NCBI RefSeq assembly: GCF_009938205.1
Contig: NZ_AP019655.1
Span: 744,001-808,000, forward strand
Length of the DNA: 64,000 nucleotides
Reading direction: 5' to 3'
Origin: Vibrio panuliri
Lineage (GTDB): Bacteria > Pseudomonadota > Gammaproteobacteria > Enterobacterales > Vibrionaceae
In this document: piece after piece, positions 57,562-64,000 of the stretch
How the letters are laid out: the number at the start of each line of letters is the position of its first letter
How positions within the stretch are numbered: position 1 is the first letter of the stretch
Made by a program: the position numbers and the translations under genes
Notes under the pieces: generated by a model
Told to the model about the DNA's origin: nothing
What the model saw: only the letters and a program-made list of their open reading frames with translations
Database searches by the model: none

Positions 57562-58127
57562 AAAAAACGTTACTTGCAACAGGACTAACCTTGGCGATGT
57601 TATCTCCAATGGTGGCAAGCGCAGCGGATTACGTGATTGATACTAAAGGCGCTCATGCTTCAATTAACTTTAAAGTGAGCCATTTGGGTTATAGCTTTAT
57701 TAAAGGTCGCTTCAATACTTTTGATGGTGAATTTTCTTATGACCCTGAAAACATTACTGCATCGACGATAACCGTGAATGTAGATACAACCAGCTTAGAC
57801 TCAAACCATGCAGAACGTGACAAACACATTCGTAGTGGTGACTTTATTGATGCAGGAAAGTACTCCACTGCGACATTTAGTAGTAACCAAGTGGTCGATA
57901 AAGGTGAGGGCAAGTTCGATTTAATTGGTGATCTTAACTTACACGGCGTCACTAAGCCTATCACGATCAATGCGCAGGTTATTGGTCAAGGTCAAGACCC
58001 TTGGGGAGGTGAGCGTGCCGGCTTTATTGGTACAACACGTCTAGAGTTAGCAGATTTCAATATTCCAGTAATGGGCGATTCCAGTTATGTCGATATGGAA
58101 CTCCATGTGGAAGGAATCAAGAAATAG
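57558..58127 (+). CDS. yceI: YceI family periplasmic lipid-binding protein
   Basis: A 189-residue periplasmic protein of the YceI lipocalin-like fold that binds isoprenoid lipids such as polyprenyl or quinone molecules. The signal peptide MKKTLLATGLTLAMLSPMVASA is followed by YVIDTKGAHASINFKVSHLGYSFIKGRF, and later HAERDKHIRSGDFIDAGKYSTATF, both diagnostic. It is translationally coupled to the cytochrome b561 gene, which suggests a joint role in quinone-linked electron flow. Confidence 0.93.
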   Translation: MKKTLLATGLTLAMLSPMVASAADYVIDTKGAHASINFKVSHLGYSFIKGRFNTFDGEFSYDPENITASTITVNVDTTSLDSNHAERDKHIRSGDFIDAGKYSTATFSSNQVVDKGEGKFDLIGDLNLHGVTKPITINAQVIGQGQDPWGGERAGFIGTTRLELADFNIPVMGDSSYVDMELHVEGIKK

Positions 58128-58150
58128 CCTCACAATTCAATGACGAAAAA

Positions 58151-58170
58151 AGCGCCTCAGTTGAGGCGCT
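58151..58170 (-). terminator. Terminator of the FNT-CBS gene
   Basis: AGCGCCTCA (58151-58159) and TGAGGCGCT (58162-58170) form a perfect 9-bp stem with a 2-base loop. On the minus strand it is followed by a run of six T (58145-58150 as A), so it ends the FNT-CBS transcript. It may also stop yceI transcription. Confidence 0.85.
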
Positions 58171-58207
58171 TGGTCTTATAGCCAACACATTGTTAGTGCT
58201 TTTTTAA

Positions 58208-58735
58208 TTATGCTAGTTGTGCAGTTTCTTCAACTAATTCAGGTTTTCCATAGACGGCACGTAGTGCATCTAAGATATCAAGTCGATTGATAACACCAAC
58301 CATTTGACCGTTCTCAAGCACTGGTAGTACATGAGGCTTACTCACTTTCATACTCTTGGCACGTTCTTCCAAAGAAAGGGTTGAGAAACGCGTCGCTATG
58401 CCCATTGATGTCGTTGGGTAAAGTTGCTCTTTATCGATACATAGATACTCCGCGACATCGACCAAACGGTCATTTGCATCAATTGCAATTACATCACGCT
58501 CCATCAAATCAACCACTTTTTGACCTTGAGTTGGAATGTAATCTTGGCACCAAAGATCAACCATCACATCGTGTGCAGAAAAGAAACCGACCAATCGACC
58601 TTGAACGTCTGTTACGGGTGCACTCACTTCATGGTGAGAGATGAGATGATCAATCGCTTTAGGCGTTGTCATATCTGCACTTAGCGTTACAGGTTGAGTG
58701 TTCATAATGTTTTTTACGATGATGTTGCTGTTCAT
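58208..58735 (-). CDS. Possible separate CBS-domain product from an internal start
   Basis: Within the fused gene an ATG at 58735 (codon 306) is preceded at 4-base spacing by AAGGAGAA (58740-58747). Translation from it would give a 175-residue protein made only of the CBS pair, beginning MNSNIIVKNIM. The Shine-Dalgarno is read in frame as Lys-Glu in the fusion. This may be the start of a once separate gene whose upstream stop codon was lost. Whether both products are made is not known. Confidence 0.5.
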   Translation of the reverse strand: MNSNIIVKNIMNTQPVTLSADMTTPKAIDHLISHHEVSAPVTDVQGRLVGFFSAHDVMVDLWCQDYIPTQGQKVVDLMERDVIAIDANDRLVDVAEYLCIDKEQLYPTTSMGIATRFSTLSLEERAKSMKVSKPHVLPVLENGQMVGVINRLDILDALRAVYGKPELVEETAQLA

Positions 58736-59650
58736 AGTGTTCTCCTTAACTGACGCAATATTCGCGGTAGTTGTAATTGTTGAAATGTTGGCTGCTTTAA
58801 GTTGAGGTCGGCGATAGATACACCAGTTCGCCAGCCCGACAAGCACAGCACCACCAACAATATTGCCTAGCGTTACCGGGATTAGGTTTGCAGTAATGAA
58901 CTGCGTAATATTTAGATCTGCATACTGAGCGGCAGTTGCGCCAGTTGTTGCCCAAAACGATTCAGGAGCAAAGTTTTGAATCACAATACCTAGTGGCACC
59001 ATAAACATGTTCGCGACACAGTGCTCAAAACCACTAGAGACAAACATAGCGACAGGCATGATGGTCATTGCTGCTTTAGTCATGGCATTTGCGCTACTGA
59101 ATGTCAGCCATATCGCTAAACACACCAATAAGTTACATAGAATGCCAAGAGCAAACGCCTGCACCATTGTGTGGTGTAACTTATGCTGAGCAATATTGAG
59201 AGCATTCAGTCCCCATTGACCATGATCTAATTGATACAAGCCAGCTGCGGTGACGATTGCCAATAACAACATCGCGCCAATAAAGTTACCGATGTAAACT
59301 TTTCCCCAGATTGAGAGCATTTTGCCAAAACTAATTTGACTGTTTGCCCATGAAATACTCGATAGAACTGAACTGGTAAAAAGCTCCCCTCCACATATCA
59401 CAATTAGGATAAGACCCATGCTGAAAGCCAGACCACCGGCTAAGCGGCTTAATCCCCAACCGGACTGAGTAGCACCGGTAGTGACCGTGATATAGAAAAG
59501 AAATGCCAGTCCGATAAATGCACCTGCCATGATGGCCAAGCTCAATGTCATCCCAGTATTTTTTTTGGCTTTACTCAAAGCAAACTTTTCTGCTTCAGCC
59601 ATCATTTCTACTGGAGAGAAACATTGGTCGTTCGCGTGGTTAGATGACAT
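58208..59650 (-). CDS. Formate/nitrite transporter family channel fused to tandem CBS domains
   Basis: A 480-residue protein. Residues 30-290 form a FocA/NirC-type channel with six helices (SRLAGGLAFSMGLILIVICGGELFTSSV, FVSSGFEHCVANMFMVPLG, ITQFITANLIPVTLGNIVGGAV). Residues 310-465 carry a CBS pair (VKNIMNTQPVTLSADMTTPKAIDHLISHHEVSAPV; HVLPVLENGQMVGVINRLDILDAL), which usually binds adenosine nucleotides. Usual FNT channels stop near residue 285, so the CBS part is an addition. An internal Shine-Dalgarno and ATG lie at the junction (58735). The start follows AGGAGCGCGT. Transport of formate, nitrite or a related anion is inferred. Confidence 0.85.
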   Translation of the reverse strand: MSSNHANDQCFSPVEMMAEAEKFALSKAKKNTGMTLSLAIMAGAFIGLAFLFYITVTTGATQSGWGLSRLAGGLAFSMGLILIVICGGELFTSSVLSSISWANSQISFGKMLSIWGKVYIGNFIGAMLLLAIVTAAGLYQLDHGQWGLNALNIAQHKLHHTMVQAFALGILCNLLVCLAIWLTFSSANAMTKAAMTIMPVAMFVSSGFEHCVANMFMVPLGIVIQNFAPESFWATTGATAAQYADLNITQFITANLIPVTLGNIVGGAVLVGLANWCIYRRPQLKAANISTITTTANIASVKENTMNSNIIVKNIMNTQPVTLSADMTTPKAIDHLISHHEVSAPVTDVQGRLVGFFSAHDVMVDLWCQDYIPTQGQKVVDLMERDVIAIDANDRLVDVAEYLCIDKEQLYPTTSMGIATRFSTLSLEERAKSMKVSKPHVLPVLENGQMVGVINRLDILDALRAVYGKPELVEETAQLA

Positions 59651-59820
59651 ACGCGCTCCTAGTTATGATTTTCATAAGTTACCTCCTTAGTGATTTTGCG
59701 TGCCAATTGCTGCATCGCCATTTCAGACTAAGCTCGAAATCTGTAGAGGTAAAATTGATAATGTTTACAAAACTCATCAGAAAATTTGATAAGGAAAAAA
59801 TAACGCGTAAAATATGCAAC

Positions 59821-59843
59821 TTGTAGTTTCTACATCACTACAA
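59821..59843. promoter_or_regulatory. Candidate LysR-type operator
   Basis: TTGTAG (59821-59826) and CTACAA (59838-59843) are inverted with 11 bases between, the T-N11-A pattern of LysR sites. TGTAG-TTT-CTACA (59822-59834) is nested in it. It is about 45 bases upstream of the LysR gene, in the divergent region with the FNT-CBS gene. Confidence 0.45.
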
Positions 59844-59886
59844 ACCCAAACCAACAACCATTAACGTTATAACGATAAGGAGTGTT

Positions 59887-60789
59887 ATGCGTTATTCACT
59901 GAAACAGTTGGCAGTCTTTGATGCAGTAGCAGACACGGGGAGCGTGAGTCTGGCTGCTGATAAACTTGCATTGACCCAATCCGCGACAAGCATGTCGTTA
60001 GCGCAATTAGAAAAAATGCTTGGTCGACCTTTATTTGAAAGGCAAGGTAAGCAAATGGCCCTCACTCACTGGGGGAACTGGCTTAGGCCCAAAGCAAAAC
60101 GGCTTTTACAAGATGCACAGCAAATTGAAATGGGCTTTATCGAGCAACATTTATTAAGCGGTGAACTTAATGTTGGTGCCAGTCAAACACCAGCAGAACA
60201 CTTGATCCCCGACCTTATGAGTCGAATTGATAACGACTTTCCTGAGTTACGCATCAAACTCAGTGTGCAGAGTACCGATAACGTTCTGCAGGGTTTAATC
60301 GATTACAAGTACGATATCGGTATTATTGAAGGACGCTGTGACGATAATCGTCTTCATCAAGAAATTTGGTGTCGTGATCATTTAACGGTTGTTGCCTCGG
60401 CACACCATCCATTCGCAAAATCTGATCGTGTTAGTTTGTCTCAGCTAGAACAAGCTCGTTGGGTGCTAAGAGAGCATGGCTCGGGTACTCGTATGGTCTT
60501 TGATAGCTCAATCCATCATCTTATTGAAGATTTAGATGTATGGCGTGAATATGAGCACGTTCCTGTTCTCCGCAGTATGGTTGCCAATGGGCAATATTTA
60601 ACGTGTTTGCCTTACTTGGATGTCGAACGCTTTATTGAAACAGGCTTACTGGTTGCGCTTAATGTTCCAGAGTTGAGTATGGAAAGAACGCTGTCGTTTG
60701 TTTGGCGTGCGGACATGATTGAAAATCCGTTGGTTGAATGTATCAAGCGAGAGGGGTTACGCATGATGAAAGGAAAATCTGTCTTCTAA
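59887..60789 (+). CDS. LysR-family transcriptional regulator
   Basis: A 300-residue regulator. Residues 1-60 form the helix-turn-helix (LKQLAVFDAVADTGSVSLAADKLALTQSATSMSLAQLE), and residues 88-295 form the substrate-binding domain of the CysL/YeiE-like type (GELNVGASQTPAEHLIPDLMSRI). AAGGAG precedes the ATG. It diverges from the FNT-CBS gene and probably controls it, with an inducer that could be a small anion. Related YeiE proteins respond to sulfite. Confidence 0.85.
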   Translation: MRYSLKQLAVFDAVADTGSVSLAADKLALTQSATSMSLAQLEKMLGRPLFERQGKQMALTHWGNWLRPKAKRLLQDAQQIEMGFIEQHLLSGELNVGASQTPAEHLIPDLMSRIDNDFPELRIKLSVQSTDNVLQGLIDYKYDIGIIEGRCDDNRLHQEIWCRDHLTVVASAHHPFAKSDRVSLSQLEQARWVLREHGSGTRMVFDSSIHHLIEDLDVWREYEHVPVLRSMVANGQYLTCLPYLDVERFIETGLLVALNVPELSMERTLSFVWRADMIENPLVECIKREGLRMMKGKSVF

Positions 60790-60810
60790 CTCCGCCCATC
60801 CCGTCGTTTG

Positions 60811-60840
60811 AAAGCCTAAGTCTGATGATTTAGGCTTTTA
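60811..60840 (+). terminator. Terminator of the LysR gene
   Basis: AAAGCCTAA (60811-60819) and TTAGGCTTT (60830-60838) form a 9-bp stem followed by TTACT, 22 bases after the LysR stop. Confidence 0.75.
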
Positions 60841-60985
60841 CTAATTCTGTTGTTGTATCGTTTGCTCACGCAATTTGATGCAAGTGAACAATGTCAATTC
60901 AGTAAATATGTGATCTCAGTTGTGAAAAGTCGGCCGCTAGCCACTATAGTGTCGCCGAACCCAATCAAAGCTTGAGATCCTATTT

Positions 60986-61468
60986 ATGAGCACACTAGTG
61001 GCAATTTCTATTACTACCGCAATTTTATCCGGCTTATGGGGTTGGGTTGCTGTCAGCTTAGGTCTACTTGCTTGGGCCGGATTTCTTGGTTGCACCAGCT
61101 TCTTTGGCGCGCCAAAAGACGGTATCAAAGGATTACTGATAAGCCTTATCACGAATCTAAGTGGCGTTTTCTGGGCGATGATGATCATCAAGGGTGGCGA
61201 GTTTATCTCTACTGAAATTCTCACTTATGTCTTAACCGGCGTAGTGACGCTATTTATGTGCATACAAGCCAAACAGTCTTGGTTGGCATACATTCCTGGG
61301 ACATTCATTGGTTCATGCGCAACTTTTGCTGCCAACGGCGATTGGCAACTTGTCGTGCCATCTTTGATTGTTGGTGGACTGTTTGGTTATGCAATGAAAA
61401 CTAGCGGTATGTGGCTGCACAGTAAGTGCAACCAACTATCAGAGAGCGGAGTAATGCAAACTAAATAA
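60986..61468 (+). CDS. DUF1097 family inner membrane protein (YcdZ-like)
   Basis: A 160-residue protein with four or five hydrophobic helices. The opening STLVAISITTAILSGLWGWVAVSLGLLAWAGFLGCTSFF and PKDGIKGLLISLITNLSGVFWAMM match DUF1097/YcdZ. The family is small and uncharacterised. It appears monocistronic with a short A/T-rich hairpin downstream (61471-61492). Confidence 0.82.
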   Translation: MSTLVAISITTAILSGLWGWVAVSLGLLAWAGFLGCTSFFGAPKDGIKGLLISLITNLSGVFWAMMIIKGGEFISTEILTYVLTGVVTLFMCIQAKQSWLAYIPGTFIGSCATFAANGDWQLVVPSLIVGGLFGYAMKTSGMWLHSKCNQLSESGVMQTK

Positions 61469-61515
61469 AAGGGTAAATTTTAATTATTACCCTAATAAAA
61501 GAGTTTGAATCAAGG

Positions 61516-63147
61516 TTAGGTGTTGCCATTTGCCATTGTCACAACACGTTTTAGTGTCCAACGAAGTAACAAGGGAATGCATTCTGTTCCCTTGTCCTCA
61601 CAGTGCGAAACGATGGCAAGGGCAAGATCAGGTTTAGCAAATTTCTTAAGCACCTTATTTACCACTTTTTTAGCAGGGATAGGGTGGTCTAATGGTATCT
61701 TTACCATATCTCTAAAAAACGGTTCAAAGCCATTGTTATAGAGATAGTGTTCTATGTCTTTGTCCGGTAATTCGGTTAAACGATGCCGTTCTTGGTCATG
61801 CCCCAATCGCGCTCTGACCGTTGCTGCATACTTTTTGCCAGCAGGGTCACCATCGGTAACGACATGCCAATCAATACCAAATGCTTTTGCCACCTTAAGC
61901 AGCGACTTTAACCCTGATTGGGCGAACTCGATAATTTGAACGCCTTCGGCAGCTAAGTTGTAGCCACATTGATTCGCTAACTCGTTAAACAACCAAACCT
62001 CAGTTTCCCCTTCAACAAGTAGCCAGCAGCGTGCAAACAAAGCACTTGAGCGGTGAAAACGCAGATGAAATCCCACCCGACGAAGCTCATCTTTAGATAA
62101 ACCTTGTGTGGAAAGACTAGTACAAATCGTCTTGTCAGATTGACGGACTAATCGGCGTATGCAGTAAATAGGCAACTGAGCTAAAAGATCACCACTATTG
62201 GTGGTGAGGATTTTTTGCATGGGTAGCATCTGCAACAAACCCCATGCACGGGCGAGTTGGGTAGGGTGTAATCGGCCTTCCGGGTCTTCAATGATTAAGA
62301 TCGGTCTTGCACCTTTGCGGAAACGGTTCGGGCCTTTCGCCTCCAAATACGCGTTGAGTAACCCCAATAGAAGCAGACGTGTCTGTTTGTTGTTTGATTG
62401 CTCAACATACTCATTAAGAGAAATTGAATCCGATTTTCGTGCGTAGAAAATTCCATCTCGGGGTTGTTTGTGTTCGATGCGCGCATTCGACTTAAAAGAA
62501 AAGTAGTGCTCAACCAACATCCCCATAGATTTCAAACTGCTGCGCATTTCACCTTTATTGACGTGACCTGGAATCGCCATCAAACGACGGCAGGTGTTAT
62601 TAATCCGTTTCTCAACGCGCTCGTTAAAACTGCCGTTGGATTCTTTACTACGTTCGAAACGTCGAGAATCTTTGAGGCGTATTACAGGGTGTAGAGTCAT
62701 CAGCTCTTGAGCGATTTTTTCGCTATGATGCAACGCTATAGGATCGCCATCTCTGTTTAAGAAATCATAGTGTGTTTCTATGTCATATCCGTCACGGCTG
62801 GCACTAATCCGATAGTAAATGCGATGTTGACCTTGTTCGTCAGTCACCCAAACAGGCTTGATTCGGCGGTAGCGACGTGAATTGACTTCCTTGATATCGT
62901 TAGCCAATAAGCTAATGACAATTTGAAGGTCTTGTGTCTGAGGGTGGGAGACAGAATAGTCAACGTGAAAGTCTGTCATTTTAAATTGATAAGGCTCTCC
63001 TTCAGGAGGTAGTGAGACAGACAATGCATCGAGTAGTGTGGATTTACCCCAAGTATTCTCACCAATGAGTGCCGTAAGTTGCTCAAAAGAGATCGAAAGG
63101 CGCTTAATTCCTCTAAACCCAGCGATTTCAATACGCTCTAGCAGCAT
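61516..63147 (-). CDS. OLD-family ATPase with TOPRIM nuclease domain (YbjD-like)
   Basis: A 543-residue protein. The N-terminal ABC/SMC-type ATPase has a Walker A motif GENTWGKSTLL (about residues 30-40) and a late signature/Walker B region with ILIIEDPEGRLHPTQLARAW (about 275-295). The C-terminal TOPRIM domain has LLVEGETEVWLFNEL (about 375) and VTDGDPAGKKY (about 425) with the catalytic Glu and the Asp pair. It resembles E. coli YbjD and class 2 OLD nucleases. No partner gene such as a UvrD/PcrA-like helicase is adjacent, so a defence role is not indicated by context. Confidence 0.85.
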   Translation of the reverse strand: MLLERIEIAGFRGIKRLSISFEQLTALIGENTWGKSTLLDALSVSLPPEGEPYQFKMTDFHVDYSVSHPQTQDLQIVISLLANDIKEVNSRRYRRIKPVWVTDEQGQHRIYYRISASRDGYDIETHYDFLNRDGDPIALHHSEKIAQELMTLHPVIRLKDSRRFERSKESNGSFNERVEKRINNTCRRLMAIPGHVNKGEMRSSLKSMGMLVEHYFSFKSNARIEHKQPRDGIFYARKSDSISLNEYVEQSNNKQTRLLLLGLLNAYLEAKGPNRFRKGARPILIIEDPEGRLHPTQLARAWGLLQMLPMQKILTTNSGDLLAQLPIYCIRRLVRQSDKTICTSLSTQGLSKDELRRVGFHLRFHRSSALFARCWLLVEGETEVWLFNELANQCGYNLAAEGVQIIEFAQSGLKSLLKVAKAFGIDWHVVTDGDPAGKKYAATVRARLGHDQERHRLTELPDKDIEHYLYNNGFEPFFRDMVKIPLDHPIPAKKVVNKVLKKFAKPDLALAIVSHCEDKGTECIPLLLRWTLKRVVTMANGNT

Positions 63148-63231
63148 AGGCTTGACCCTCTTAATGTTGTTTTCTTAAAGAATAAAAGAAAAATTCAATA
63201 TAAGCAGACGCTTAGGTCACATAACTCCAGT

Positions 63232-63269
63232 GTCACAAAGAAAACCTTAAAAAGTCATCTACATGTCAT
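63232..63269 (+). promoter_or_regulatory. Possible PhoB box upstream of the 5'-nucleotidase
   Basis: GTCAT occurs at 63254-63258 and 63265-63269, exactly 11 bases apart, and GTCAC lies at 63232-63236, 22 bases before the first. Eleven-base repeats of TGTCA are the form of the pho box. The spacing to the gene start (about 40 bases) fits a PhoB-dependent promoter. Confidence 0.5.
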
Positions 63270-63309
63270 ACAGAATACGTTAGCATGGCGCTGTAAAGTG
63301 AGATGAGAT

Positions 63310-64000
63310 ATGACTAAGATTAAAAACAGAGCCATCAAACTTAAAGTGGCTCACATCAATGATACACATTCCTATTTTGACCCCACGTCTCTTCAACTCA
63401 ATATAAATATAGATGAGGCGCAAGCTAGCCCCTTCGTTAGCACTGGCGGTTTCGCTCGAATTAAAACCCGTGTCGAAGCGTTAAAACAACAAGCTCAGCA
63501 AGATAATCAAGGATTCTTATTTCTTCATGCGGGTGATTGTTTTCAGGGCACGCTTTACTTCTCGCTGTTTAAAGGCGAGGCGAACTCAACACTGCTTAAC
63601 CAACTTGGTTTAGATGCAATGGCGGTGGGTAACCATGAGCTAGATATGGGGAACTTACCTGTTGCTGAATTTGCCCAGCGCATCGATTTCCCATTGCTAG
63701 CAGGTAACTGGGATCTTTCAAACGAGCTTCATAGCAAACCATTGTTGCTCAGCGGTAACCCGAACGTATACAGCTATAAACCGTCGACGCAGGCAGCCCA
63801 ATGGATTGTCAAACATGTCGATCAAGAACCGGTGGCTATCTTCTCGCTAGCGTTAGATAAGATGGCAGACATCTCTAACCCTGATATCGACACGCCGTTT
63901 GTTGACGCGATAAAAACTGCGGAAAATACCGTAAAGCAAATCCATAAAGCTGGGATCAATAAGATCATATTGCTTAGCCATATGGGGTATGAAGCCGATC
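63310..64000 (+). CDS. 5'-nucleotidase/metallophosphatase family protein, N-terminal part (cut by window edge)
   Basis: A UshA/CpdB-type metallophosphatase: VAHINDTHSYFD (residues 14-25), HAGDCFQGTLYFSLF, VGNHELDMGN, LAGNWD and SHMGYE are the metal-binding motifs of the calcineurin-like fold. The 230 codons seen stay open to the right edge, so the C-terminal 5'-nucleotidase domain is outside. The start MTKIKNRAIKLK has no signal peptide, although most relatives are periplasmic, so either the enzyme is cytosolic or a different start is used. A PhoB-like repeat lies upstream. Confidence 0.82.
   Translation, partial: MTKIKNRAIKLKVAHINDTHSYFDPTSLQLNINIDEAQASPFVSTGGFARIKTRVEALKQQAQQDNQGFLFLHAGDCFQGTLYFSLFKGEANSTLLNQLGLDAMAVGNHELDMGNLPVAEFAQRIDFPLLAGNWDLSNELHSKPLLLSGNPNVYSYKPSTQAAQWIVKHVDQEPVAIFSLALDKMADISNPDIDTPFVDAIKTAENTVKQIHKAGINKIILLSHMGYEAD

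Noticed and set aside
61516-63147. OLD-family gene as part of a Gabija-like defence system
   Set aside because: No adjacent UvrD-like helicase or other defence gene. The protein resembles the widespread YbjD type, which is core in many genomes.

Overview
The window reads as chromosomal DNA from a marine gammaproteobacterium of the Vibrionaceae, most likely a Vibrio. The inference rests on AT-leaning codon use, a DUF2999 small protein, FabV enoyl reductase, a tesA/ybbA/ybbP block, a LapA-type retention-module adhesin and many cyclic-di-GMP genes. No rRNA, tRNA, CRISPR array, prophage or insertion sequence was seen. The two edge genes (isovaleryl-CoA dehydrogenase at the left, a 5'-nucleotidase at the right) run out of the window.

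Layout. 1-9.0 kb: branched-chain amino acid catabolism. A MerR regulator (LiuR) and isovaleryl-CoA dehydrogenase face a plus-strand operon of thiolase, mmsA, isobutyryl-CoA dehydrogenase, enoyl-CoA hydratase, 3-hydroxyisobutyryl-CoA hydrolase, mmsB and an SDR. Together these cover valine breakdown from isobutyryl-CoA to propionyl-CoA. 9-14.3 kb: a DMT permease, a Nudix hydrolase, a DUF2999 protein and a large AsmA-like DUF748 protein. 14.3-23.7 kb: an iron-limitation unit in which nrdHIEF (class Ib ribonucleotide reductase) diverges from sufABCDSE. The two operons share an intergenic region with two Fur-box-like sites. 23.8-31 kb: a YddG-like exporter and a 1953-residue type I secreted adhesin containing a 693-residue internal duplication.

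31-43 kb: housekeeping and signalling genes. These are two HAD phosphatases, inosine/guanosine kinase, a CreA-like lipoprotein, an HD-GYP phosphodiesterase with a periplasmic sensor, a zinc ribbon protein, CutA, a DUF2238 membrane protein, a J-domain protein, an ABC-class ATPase and a GAF-EAL protein. 43-50 kb: fabV, tesA diverging from ybbA-ybbP with overlapping start codons, and an orphan FAD-dependent oxidoreductase. 50-54 kb: pxpABC (5-oxoprolinase) followed by a DcuC-family carrier. 54-57 kb: an EAL protein, a class 3 lipase and an unknown protein with a TTG start. 57-61.5 kb: cytochrome b561-yceI, a formate/nitrite channel fused to CBS domains that retains an internal ribosome binding site, a LysR regulator and a DUF1097 protein. 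61.5-64 kb: an OLD-family ATPase/TOPRIM protein and a 5'-nucleotidase preceded by PhoB-like 11-bp repeats.

Most of the window is ordinary Vibrio core genome. The points most worth a second look are the channel-CBS fusion with an in-frame internal start, the duplicated adhesin whose LapG di-alanine site looks altered, the Fur-flanked nrd/suf pair, a 23-bp tandem duplication that copies a ribosome binding site between two valine genes, the YieH-like HAD protein with Asp to Glu in its catalytic motif, and several strong unassigned intergenic hairpins.
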